Program-made: the position numbers and the translations under genes
In this document: positions 11,501-23,500 of the stretch, one piece after another
Position numbering within the stretch: position 1 is the first letter of the stretch
How the letters are laid out: each line of letters begins with the position of its first letter
Notes under the pieces: model-generated
What the model was told of the DNA's origin: nothing
Seen by the model: only the letters and a program-made list of their open reading frames with translations
Database searches by the model: none
Source of the DNA: Spirometra erinaceieuropaei
Lineage: Eukaryota > Platyhelminthes > Cestoda > Diphyllobothriidea > Diphyllobothriidae
Reading direction: 5' to 3'
DNA: 64,000 bases
Assembly (NCBI GenBank): GCA_902702965.1
Contig: CACRXP010000009.1
Coordinates: 828,442-892,441 of the forward strand

Positions 11501-14500
11501 GGTCATTTCACGGTATTTAAAACTCCCACAATTAGAAACTTTTGAAAACCGAATTATTTCTTTCCGTAAAATATAAAATTAGAAGAAGACGTAATTGTCT
11601 ACCGAATGAGTCAAAGAATGAAATCTTTGTGCAGGGTTTCCATAAAATATAATTAGCCATTTAGGACCATCGAAAATTAATGAAATAAATTCATGCTACT
11701 TAAGTAGACGTTTTTTACAGATTGCAGTTTTCGCATTCAGCCGGAAGGAAGTTTTTTCGAATGCCGGCATCATGGGCTAACTGAAGTATTATTGAATTAT
11801 GTTGAACGATGGTTAATTTTACAACCCTACTTACTTAATCTTTTCGAATTGAAAACACATTTCGGAACTTTGATTGACATTTCATGAGTTAGCCCACATA
11901 CTGTATTCTTTTTACGAGTGAAAAATTCGAAAAAGAGGTTATTTGCTATCGAACGAGTAATAAAATAATCTTTTTGTACATTATTTCTATGAAGTAGGTT
12001 TGAATTTAAAAGACCACAGAAAATCATTGCAAAAAAATTTCCACCACTTTACAGAGTGTAGCTTATGCGACGGCCAGATGGAAGCTCCTTCAAGGGCCTA
12101 CTTCCTGACCTGACTGTAATACCTTAGGGCTATGCTGCAGGATAATAAACGTTACAACTCTACTTCAGCAATCTTTTCGAATTTAATAAACATTTCAGAA
12201 TTTTGGCTAACTCTTCCTGAGATAGTACATCTACTGTACTTAGAGCGCCACAATCATTAGGCCAAATGCTTGTCAGAATAGTATGATGAAAGGCCTAGGA
12301 TTGAGGAAGTATTGTGCATAGAAATGGAAACTGGGCCGAGACCGACCGCGTCCGGTGATATGTGTAGCACTAGCCGATGAGTGGCTCTGCTTAACTTATG
12401 CATGGAGGTTTAGAGACTGTCAAAAATAAGGCCGTTTAAACGACTGCAGGTCAGCGCGTCGGGGGTAGATGTAGTTACTTGGGAACAGGCGAGACCTCTG
12501 TGATGGAATTGAGTTCAAGTCCCGAAGCAAGTAAGGTGGTCGGTGGGCCAGATGTAGTTATGTAGCCCCATCTGAGGCAAATTAACCCCATCCACCTGTA
12601 ATGCGGGACCGGCGGTAATAGGCGTTTTTACAGGTGGGGCCAGGGAACGCACAGGCGACGAGGTCAAGTAGTTGCATGCAAAAGAAAAGCTATTGGGAAT
12701 GCACGGATGTACTTTGAGTGGCTAAGAAATAGTTCCCCTAAACCCTAACTCCTACCCCTGACCGTAACCCCAACCCCTAAACTTGACCTCTAAAAAAACC
12801 CCTAATCCCAACCCCAACAGTATTGTGTCCATCAGGTGGGATTACATAAGCACACCGTATCGGTCGGCGAAATGATGACGGTAGGCCACAGGTCCTATGG
12901 TGTATTATCACTAGGGTCCCAAGCCGACAGAAATGACACTTTCAGATAACAAATTGTTTGCCCTGCTGTGAGCTTACCCTCCCATACGATGTCTAGCTTT
13001 TCTATTTTCCCAGGAAATTAAGTATTCCCGGTCTTAGATTACGCTGGACAGAGTACTCGAATGATAAACATAAAAAGTGCATAGATTTTTGGGAGATTTT
13101 GAATAATTCATATTGACCCAGCTGTGAAAAACTCGGCGCATCGGTGGGATTCGAACCCACGCAGTAAGGGCAAGGCTTTAGTACAGCCAACGCTCTAACC
13201 ACTTGAGCTACGAGGCCCCGCCGGACGACTCGAGTTTAATCACATTGGGGTCAAGTTACCCGCCTAACCTACTGCAACGTCTGGAATTCACCAAATCTGA
13301 TACAGTAAGTTGACTGCCCAAGCAGGATTTCCTAAATAATTCACCTAGAACCCGCCAAATGACTACTAGGCTCGTCCAAATGTGATTAAACTCGCGTCGT
13401 CCGGCGGGGTCTCGTAGCTCAAGTGGTTAGAGCGGTGTCTGTACTAAAGCCTTGCCCTTACTGCGTGGGTTCGAATCCCACCGAGTCTTTCACAGTGGGG
13501 TCAATATGAAACATGAGAAAGTAACATTTTCATGTAACCCACCTGTATCTTCTACATTTTTCACCTACTGTGACCGAACAGAGGGAAATGTCGGTTGAAC
13601 CGACCAAAAGGGGTTCTTTTCCACGCAGTATTTCACAGGTTTTAGATAGTATCTACGCTGTCATGTAGCCTATGTATATACTACTGACCACCAGTTGACA
13701 GTCTGTGAGTACTAGGCAGTTATTCCGCTGCTGCTGATGGGCTTCGGTCCAAATATTTATGCAAACTCTTAGTCTGAGTCTTGAAAGTTTAATTCAGACT
13801 GATTAACTCCAAGTTAGCGACTAATTTCCGAGGAAATCTAAAAGTCGTAATTCACAACTTTCATAAGATGACACCCCCCACACCTCTTTCAGCCGAGTTG
13901 GTTGCAAGAGGAACCACAGTGCGTGAGAACCTGTACAGAACCGGTGATGCGATAACCCAATTTTGGACAAACAAGGTGCTCCAGGCAGTTCGCGCGGGCA
14001 TGGAGTCGATTGGTCGGGAAATTCCAGCCCTACAATCGGCAAAGGAGTACTTTGCGGATTTACTTGATAGCGGACTGAATATGATGCGACAGGTGGTAAG
14101 TTCTTGGTTTCTTTTTCTAAATTCAAAAGTGGAATTTTCCCCTCATTAATATCTCACCGAAAGACACAAAGTAATTAACTTTCGTAATTTACCAAACACA
14201 ACCTTGAACAGAGAGTTGGTTTGGCTGAAGGCTACCACGCTGCCAGTTGCTGGTGTTGCTGCTGTATTTCGATGCATTTATGGACGATATATATGGTCTT
14301 GGGTGTGTGTCCCCCATCCATCAGACATCTGAAAGGCCCGAACGGTGGACCGGTGGGCAGATTTGCTTCGATCTATACGTCTCCTCATAGTCTCATTTCA
14401 GCTGACTTAGTTCATTGATAGTAGAAGCGAAGAGGTGAGTTCCAGAAAGCATTCGCGAAGAAGGGGACACGATCGCTGGAACAAGTGCTTTATTAGCCTG

Positions 14501-17500
14501 ACATTTCGGATTCTCATTCGAATCCATCACCAGATAAGGGTAGTGGATTGCCCAGGTGTTGTAATATTCATAGGATGTAGTTGCTAGGCTGCTTCATGCC
14601 TATCACAGTTGGCAGCTCTCGAGTGTATTACGGCTTGACAGTCAGGTGTTGAAGTACGCCGTTGCCATGCAATTGTTATGCGCCTGCACGCCGGTCAAGG
14701 TTACCGGCTATCACGCTCATCGCACGCCGCCGAGTGGCTGACTACCGGATTTCGTCATCCGTGTGGACTCTTGGGTGATTTGGCTCGTCGACATTGATAC
14801 CGGGGACAGTGGTTATCTGCATGTCCTTCTCCTGGCTAACTACTTTGCCTAGGCCACGTCTCAGAGCCGAAAATGGAGAGGGGGGGGGTCGTAGTGCTTT
14901 TTGATTGAATGACGACCGGAAAACCATGACTCGAGCAGTTCACGGCTCACGCGATTGTCGCTTCCAGCAAGATTTTCGGCCTCAACAAACCTAGATGTGT
15001 GATTGGGTCTCGTCGAATGAGCCGCGACTCGGGAGCTGGCGTCGTTCCTCCTCACTGCTGCCTCGTGCTCGGCCAACCGCGTCAGAAGTCGCCTTCCGTT
15101 TGTCCGACATAGTTGCTTTGCCAACACTTGTACCAGACCCGATAAACGATTCCAGATATTTCTTGCCGCGACAGTGGGTCCTTCGGTCTCATGATCTGAC
15201 GCCTTATGGTTGCCTCCGGTCTGTGTGCAGCTCCACATCCAAGGGGCGTAAGGAGGCGGATGACGGCCTCCGAGACATTCTTCACGTACGGGACGGCTCG
15301 CCAAAATTTGGGGCGGTTGCATTTTGTCCCTCGTCTCGTTTACGCAGGTACTGATTGACGAAGTCGTGCGGGTAGCCATTGGCTTTGAATACCCGTCGAA
15401 GGTATTGTAATTCAGCAACCTTGTCTTCCGGTTCACTGCAGTATGTCTCTACCCGCTGGTATAGCGCCCTTATGCGATTGCGTGTGCGACTGATGGGGCG
15501 GCTGCTGTTGTAGCTCAGTACTTGCGCCACGTTTGTCGATTCCCTGAATACTTTGGTTTTTAGGCCACCATAACCTTCGCGGCAGACAAGGAGATCAAGA
15601 AAAGCCAGCTAGTTGTTCTCCTCTTTCTCCATCGTAAATTGACTGTCCGAAAGAACGGCGTTGAGGTGTTCTTTGAATTTCAGCACCTTATCCCGTTCGA
15701 TGACGCCGAAGGTATCATCCACATACCGAGCCCAGATTTGCGGTTTGTAGTGTTGGAAAACCAGCGACTCCAGCCGTTGTGGGACCGCTTCGCCTACGAG
15801 TCTCGAAGTCGGCGATCCCACAGGCGTGCCCTTCACCTACTCGTAGATTGTTCCATCGAATTTAAAGTACGTCTTGAGACAGAACTTCAGGAGTTGGAGG
15901 ATTTGGGCGTGTCCAAGGCGAGTCCCTCTCATATGAGTAGTTCGATGGTCTTGACTACCAGGTCCTGCGAAATAGAAGTAAAAAGGGACGTGACATCGAA
16001 GGATACCATGACGCCACATGGTAAGAGGCTTACTCCTTCAAGTTTCCCCAGGAAATGCGTTGACGAGCTGACTGTAGTGTCTGAATGTGCCGTCAGAAAT
16101 TTGGGGCGCCGACACAGCAATTTAGCCAGTCCGTAAGTTGGAGTACCTTTGAGCGAGACGATGGGATTAAAGCCTACCCTCTTTGAACTAGCGTCTTTCT
16201 GCTTTAACTGCCGAAAACGGTCGTCCGAACAAGCTTTTTCCATAAATTGTAAATTTTACTGGTCCTAGTCGTCATGAACAGAATAGGTTATATACCACCT
16301 CCCGTTTCTGAATGTTTCTTGCTCAAGAAGTTTTAAATCTCTTCCTTTTTTACTTATTTATTTTGCGCAGGATGATTACATCTGGTCGCAGACGGTCTTG
16401 CCCGTGGAAGACGAGTTCCGGTATCCTCTTCAGCATATTTTGAATGGCGATGTAAAGAAGGCAGTTGAGGCCTACCTGAAACCGGAAATGGCCTCCTTTG
16501 AGGCCGACTGGAGAGCCATCTCTGTGAACACAACCTTCTTTGTGCCCCTAAGGGTGCAAGAAAAATTGCGCCCCCTCCTAAGCCGTCGGAAACAAGTTCG
16601 TTTAAACTTTGTTCATTTCACAACCAAGAGACCAACGATAGTCGAAAATTCTTTCATTTACCCACTTGAGTAGATTATGGCAACCTTCGCAGACATTCTA
16701 AATGACTTCAGTTGCTAGTAATAACACTGGGAATTTTGTAAGAGTTTCACGTGGTCTATGGGCCTTCTTAGATCAAATTGTAGAAAATAGGTAATTTTAA
16801 AATGATGGAGAGCACGCCACCCGTCGTTGTTGCACCTGTATGAGTCGAAAAGCCGTTCAGGTGATTAGATAACATTCTTCTTCGCAAAAAACATGCGGCT
16901 GACGCATTCGACTTTATTTGGTCGAAGTTCCTGTTTGTAAATCACTTATTTCCTTGTTCCCACATAAATCCACGCTATTTTCCTGAAGAGTATGCCCACA
17001 CATTTTATTTTTTTATGCTTTCTTTTAGGAAACTCAAATTAATAATCTAGGGAAGGAAGCATTTCTGTCTTCCATAAAGGTGCCAGCTTCAATAAATTTT
17101 GAAATACAGACTTCACTTCACTTGACCCTAGTGTTTTAACCATATATGCTAAATTTCGCCTCCATGGATATTTTTTGTGCCTCATTATACCTTGGCTAAA
17201 TGATCTTCTCTGACCCACAAGTGATAGCCTTATCTATGGATTACATTGCCTACATAGCCTAAATTAATATTTAAGTATGCTTTATAGGCCACACGAATAA
17301 TCTCGTAATAAAAAACATGTTTTCAAACGAGATAATCTTTTCTGTAAACTTAGAGTTTTAAACAAGACAAATTTAAAAAAATGTCCATTAAGTTGATTTA
17401 AATGTATTATTCATAAATAACTATGATCCGACTGATGGAGCAAATGATCTTCGTTCAGAAAACGACTGAAATAATGCTTTGCTTGGAGTCAGTAGGCTGT

Positions 17501-20500
17501 CATGCATGAACTATCGGCAGAGTGTTCTCAAAGCTAAGCAACAGCGTGTCTGCACTTAGGTACTATTCCTTGGATGGATGTATATTTTAATAATTTTGGA
17601 CGCATATGCCAGTTTCATTTGGAAAATACTGCCGACAAGTTTCGGGCGTACCTTTATTGGACTGCTTGTAACTCTATGCTAAGCCACACACGTAAACATC
17701 CTGTTGCTTGACTGAAAAGCTGCCCTCCCTGCTGGACTGACCGTAGTAAAAATGTCTGCTGATTAAGGGCTTTGCACTGCACTGGTTGCGTTGGACCAAA
17801 ACCCAGAGGGGGGACTTATTTCCTTGTCCTAGGTTTACTCCTAGCTCCAACTCCAAGCCCCCTAAACCCAACCCTAACTATATTCCTGGCAGCAACCCCC
17901 CCCCCCGAGGAATTTATCGCAAGCTGACTTCTAATACAGGAGCAGATATTAGCCCCGGTGCCTTGCCAATAACACTATCTACGGCGATTCTGAATACCTT
18001 GAATGCCAGCTAAAACCATAAACCTGGTCATTCCTTAAATTTGAAGCGTCAGTTGATAGTTTATGTTCCTCGTGTAAACCGAAGTCTAAGGACGCAAAAA
18101 CATTTGACTGATCTGTAAAGACCCACTTTCTAGAGTTTTTTTTCGGCTAGAACTAAGTATATGTGCGGGGTAAGAAACCGCCAACTGTCCTTTGAAAAAT
18201 TCGCCAGCGTTATAACACTTTAGCTTTACCAGCAGACGTATGCATTCCACCTGGTAATGTTTCGAGTATTTTTTACCACCTGACTTCTCTCCATGTCAAG
18301 TTCATTTTCAACAAATGAGATTTCCTCCTGCTAAATAATAACATGTGGTGGATGCAGAAAAATGAACTAATGTAGATATTTCCGTGGCACAGACTCCTCG
18401 GGATCAGCGAATGTCATCCTGCCGACCGAGGGTCGATCAAAAACTCTAACGAACAACACCTTCTTTTAAATATGTTGTAGACAATGCTCCATAGTTTTTC
18501 CTTACCCCGCACATGTACCTAACCCCTACCGTTTATTCTTACTTTTACCTAACCAAAACGCACTACCAACACACGCCCTGTGTTGCTCCACGTTCAAAAT
18601 GGGCAAGTACTCTGCTCACTGGACGATCAAACAGTTCTGTCGTCTTTGCGTTTGCTGTTATGAAAGTTAACTCGCATTTTCCCCTGCAGTGCGTGTGTTT
18701 TGAATGTCGTCGCCTACACTGAAGGTTTAGGGGCTGTGTTCTGTTGCACTGGGGACTTCAGCCCTTATTTCTGCACATACAAAGGCAGAACTCCTTTGCG
18801 ACACCCGCTCAAAATGTGCGTGATCAGAAGATCAAAATGACTCAAACAGTGGTTCAGCACTAAGGCGAAAATGCACAAATAAACGCACAGTTAATGTTTA
18901 TTTAGACAAATTAGAGGTTTAGTTTGCCGGCACGGCAGCTTTGTACAAACGCTGTAGATGCGATCAAATGGTACACATGATTACATTATTGATCCAAGCA
19001 AGAATAATGATCGTTTAGGTGAACCCTTCCTCCCCCCCGTAAAATGGGTGGCCGTGCGCTAAATTCCAAGAATGGTACCTATTTCCGTATCCTAACTCCA
19101 ATATTATCCTAATCCAAACCCTAACCCAACTACTAACCATAACCCTAACCCGAATTTCCTCGAAATTTAGCACAACACCACCTGTATTACAGGATGGCCT
19201 ATTCCAGCATCCTGCCGTGGGAGGGGGGGGGGAGGAGGAGGGAGTTACATAAACGATCCTTAAACAAGCAAATTTAGTTTTTCAGGCAGATTACGCATAT
19301 CACCCGAGCCCGATTAAAGTGCGATTAAATGCGCACGAGTAACAGATGAAAAGTTTCGCAAGACTTTACCGCCAACTGTAGTTGGAAAGGAGGGCGATTC
19401 AGCCGTTTGAAGTTCGATCTATACGTATATGTATACACCTGTGACGTTCTGACGATCGATAGACCGTGAAACGGCTGACTGCGTCCAGCCAGTTGCAATC
19501 TTAGCGAGCTGCTTACGTATTATGTGTGCTATGTGTCCTATGACACAAAGTTCGTTATAGCCAGTAGCAGGCTGCGGACGGACAGATTAAGATCGAGCAT
19601 GATTTTAACCACAACCGTTAAGGTACTACGCTTACTTTACATTTTTATATACTCCACTTTTCAAGACCTGTGACGTACTGGTGATCGGAAGCGACCGTGA
19701 AACATCTGTCTGCGTCTGGTCTATTACAAGCTTAGTGAGCTACTTACGTATTATATACATGTATGTATAAAGGTTGCAAGTTAGATTAATGATTGGAGGT
19801 GCAACGTGCAATGTGCATATTCCCATTTACAAGACGTGGGATGCGTATGACCAACATAAACGTATAGACTCTTAAACATGCTTCCTTTATCGACGTCAGT
19901 TTACTTTTTTGGGTGATAGGCAAAGCCTTTGAACACACTACTTGTTACATGTCGAGGTAGTATATAAAGCTATGCACGCGTCGTTTGTTGACACCGAGTT
20001 TAACATGTAAGGATTAGCGTTTGTTATAGAATGTTTGGAAAATCAGTATGTGCACTGACTAAGCTAATTTTCTGCAGGTTGAATGGCTGGATGAGGCGGG
20101 ACAGTACGTTCTGAGAGAATTCCAAGACATAGCCCGACCGCGGTGGTCGCCAGACGAACAGTTCGTATATGAGTGTGAGTTCAATCCTCCTTTGGTCAAT
20201 GTTTCTATCTTGTCTGCAACAACATACGAAACAGATATAATTCCCCCGCAACGTCCAATACTGTTTGGGGGTACTTCTTTTATTTTCTGCATTTTAAAAG
20301 GTCAAACAATTTCAAAACACAGTCCAATAGGTCGTCCGAATCAAAGAATTAGTAGATGGCATTTGCGCTTACACACTTAATAGCCCCTTTGCAAAAAAGG
20401 TGAATAAAGCCAGTCAACTGGCCGTATGCAAAATCCAGGTTTGAATAACTCTTCCGTACCATTACCTGCTGTCGTATGACTGCCTGCAAGGGCTCTAGAT

Positions 20501-23500
20501 TATAACTCCCAGGCCCAATAGGAGGGACGTCTTCTAGACCGCAACCAGATCGGTATACGCTATCTCTGGGTCAACCACCAACTCTTCAAACCACCATCCC
20601 AATGCGCATATTGCTAATTTCAACGGAGTCAAGGTCACGGGTAGCATCGATGATCTCAAGAAGGAACGACTTCAACAGATTTGGCTATCTACTAGTTGAT
20701 CGGTTACTCGACATATCAACCTGTCTGCAGCATATGTGGCTCTAAGCTACAACCAGGCAAAAGGCAGACCAGACATGTCGCTGTCCGATTCCTTAATTAT
20801 GCTGAGAGAGTGTGTATTGCCGTTGGCTACAATCCAGAGGAAGTATGGCGTGGTACTGGCCCATTAACAACGACCACGTTGCTATGGTTTACGGTCAAGA
20901 TGACCGGGAGAAAACGCGCACAGTCTCACGGAAATGAATCACATACCCACGGTCGCCAATGGTGAACTAGATTTCGAACCAATGGAGCGAAAACGTGCGC
21001 ACTTTAAAACGCGAATTTCACAAATAATGCCTGAATTTCCGGAAACGTTTTACTGATTTTACTACCTATCGGACGAAAATCCTGTCCATTTCCCAAAATC
21101 CGGAAAGATTATCTTATTGGAACACTGCTTAGAAGATAAAGTATCCTCGCTACTTAGCTCAACAATGTAGCTTGGGTTATTTGCCGCTATATTGATAATG
21201 TAGGTCACTGGTTTGAGTTGGAATTGACGTTGTGACGGAGGTCCGGGTTATGTTTAGGTGGCTGTAAGGCAACCTCTAACCTTAATCTTAACCGGCAGCT
21301 TCGTCGTCAGAAATGTCAGCCCCTCACTACCTTCGTAAAACAAGCAACAGCTTCGCGCACGGTACCATGGTGTCTGTTGCTGTTTCATTGGTGCATTCCT
21401 TTGTTGCAAGCGCGCGGTTACCGCCAATGACTATCACGCGTTGCGCAAAAAGCCACTTCTGCATTCTCATTGGCTTGTTACACACAGCGGCGCGGAGTCC
21501 TGCAGCATTTAATGCGCCCTAATGAGCTTCGGCAATTAAGCGAATTTTTTTTGCCTACACACTCCTGGGGTCGTATTTTAGTCCCTTTTAGCGTTGAGCC
21601 TTGTAGAAGCCTGACTTCCACTTGATCTCCTTTATTTATGCCTTATCAGCTAACTGCTGGACTATGTTCCGATATGCTAACCTAACTAGAAATTAATATC
21701 TGTCGTTCGGACTAAAAAAAGAGACTCAGTGCGTAACTGTAACTGTCGTTTTAGGCAGTGCCGTTGACTAGGATGGTTGTAAAATTGTCACCGGACTAGG
21801 TGACGTAAATGTGACCTGCTACACATCTTATGCGTAGCTGAACAACCACCGCACGTTCCCAACATGTTAACTGCCCTTTCAGTGCGATTTAAAATAATCT
21901 GAGAGCTGAATGCGGTACTGCAACGGATGAGTATTCTCTTTATTCATAGATAGTGACAGCCTCACCAACCGAAAGAGGACTTTTTCACTCGCGTAGAGTG
22001 TACACGGGAGTATAAGCCCAAAAGTTCCTAAAGCGAATCCATAATAAAGCCAGTGGTTGCCTTGAAGGTAATGTAACATAAACGTTCTACGAGGCTCCTG
22101 TGGTGGTCCAAAAAGACTACAGACGAATTTTTACAACTACCACGACAGCCTATTGGCTTACACTAGGGCGGGAGATTAGAGCCTATAAGCTCTTTGAAAC
22201 TGCGTCCTCAGGCATGTAAGTGACCGTTCCGGATATTACAATCGACAGTGAGTTTTGTTATTGTGATGGTGAGCAAGAAATACATAGGGGTGAGGATAGC
22301 TGTAAGGGTGCTTTCTCAAAAGAACATACTGATCTTTGTCCACGCCGGATCAACTGCAGACTTTGCCTATCCTTCGTTCAAGTTTATTTTCCCCAATAAC
22401 AGTAGCTGTTGCCCAACCAGTACCAGCCTCATACGCTAAGTCTGGGGATGTCGAATTCTTCATCTACCGACAGTGGAGCGCGGCTTTATTAAATATATAT
22501 GAGTCCCAGAAGAGAACTGCGAGTAAGAGACGAACGTGCGATCACTGGAATTGTAGTTATATTAGTCCGAAATTTAGGCCTATGAAATTACAAAAAATAC
22601 GTTGGGAGGGGAAGGGGGTGGGGGAGGAAGGCAGTGTATCGGCGGTTGGACTGCAGTCACAGTGTCAAACTGATAGTACGATGTATCCCTTGTCGGCAAC
22701 TTGATGGCGTTAACGCAGGTGCTGATCGCCATCAGTTTGACTGTCGCGAACGACAATATTCACTGTGTGCTCCATGCATGGTGGCTTGCACGTAAGTCAA
22801 TTTATAATGATAGCAGATATGCGCGGTATCTATTGCACTCTCTCCTCTCTCTCTCTCTCTCTCTCACCTACCTCGGTCCGGAGGCAAGACTGAGGTACGA
22901 CCGGATTCAGTGGCTGACAAGGCTAAACACCCCGTCTACACTTGCCACACACGACCTGGTCTGCACGCAATGGACCAGATTTTCACGCCACAAAGGGGCG
23001 GATCGGCTCTCACCTAGGCAGAAGCCGATGCAGCCAGACTCTCCGTCCTGAGATGGCCAAGTTAGCAGCCTTCCAAGCCACGAGAGTTGGCGCCTTTTGG
23101 CAGTTTCGACGCGCGTGTCCTTAGGGAGGTGCTCTTATACGAGTGCGAAAGCTCAGTTGTTGTTCGGGCGACCACATGCTCCATACTTGGAGTGTTTCTC
23201 TTGAGGGAGACTTGGACTGGACTTCTGCAAATTGTTTGCCCTTCCTCCTGACGTTTCTTAAACCGTTTTCATTTTCAGATAATGCCTGGCTCTTTCTCCA
23301 GTCTGCCGGGAGGATGCAGATCCTCACCTTCGACGGCGATGCACAAAGTTTTGTGCCAAAAGCAGGAACAAGTTACCTGCTTCTGCGTGATTTCTTTACA
23401 AAGGCTATCACGCTCACCATGGAGCTCGACCCTGAAGACGTCTACTTCAATCTCTACCTTGATGGTGGGGTACATATTCGACTCCGACAAGCTGGAGATG

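Larger units (their letters stand above)
13112..13512. repeat. Inverted repeat (arms about 139 bases) carrying two head-to-head tRNA-like sequences
   Basis: Left arm 13112-13251 and right arm 13374-13512 are inverse copies, from TATTGACCC...CTGTGAAA outside through the tRNA-like unit to GCCGGACGAC...TTTAATCACATTTGG inside. The spacer is about 120 bases. A transcript through both arms would form a long hairpin. Confidence 0.75.

Noticed and set aside
15639..16136. 165-codon ORF on the plus strand
   Set aside because: It is the antisense shadow of the Penelope-like reverse transcriptase, whose YVDD and motif A lie on the minus strand.
22500..22740. Possible fifth Penelope-like 3' tail
   Set aside because: TGCGATCACTGG and TTAGTCCGAAATTTAGG vaguely resemble the tail, but the match is too short and the GIY-YIG part is missing.
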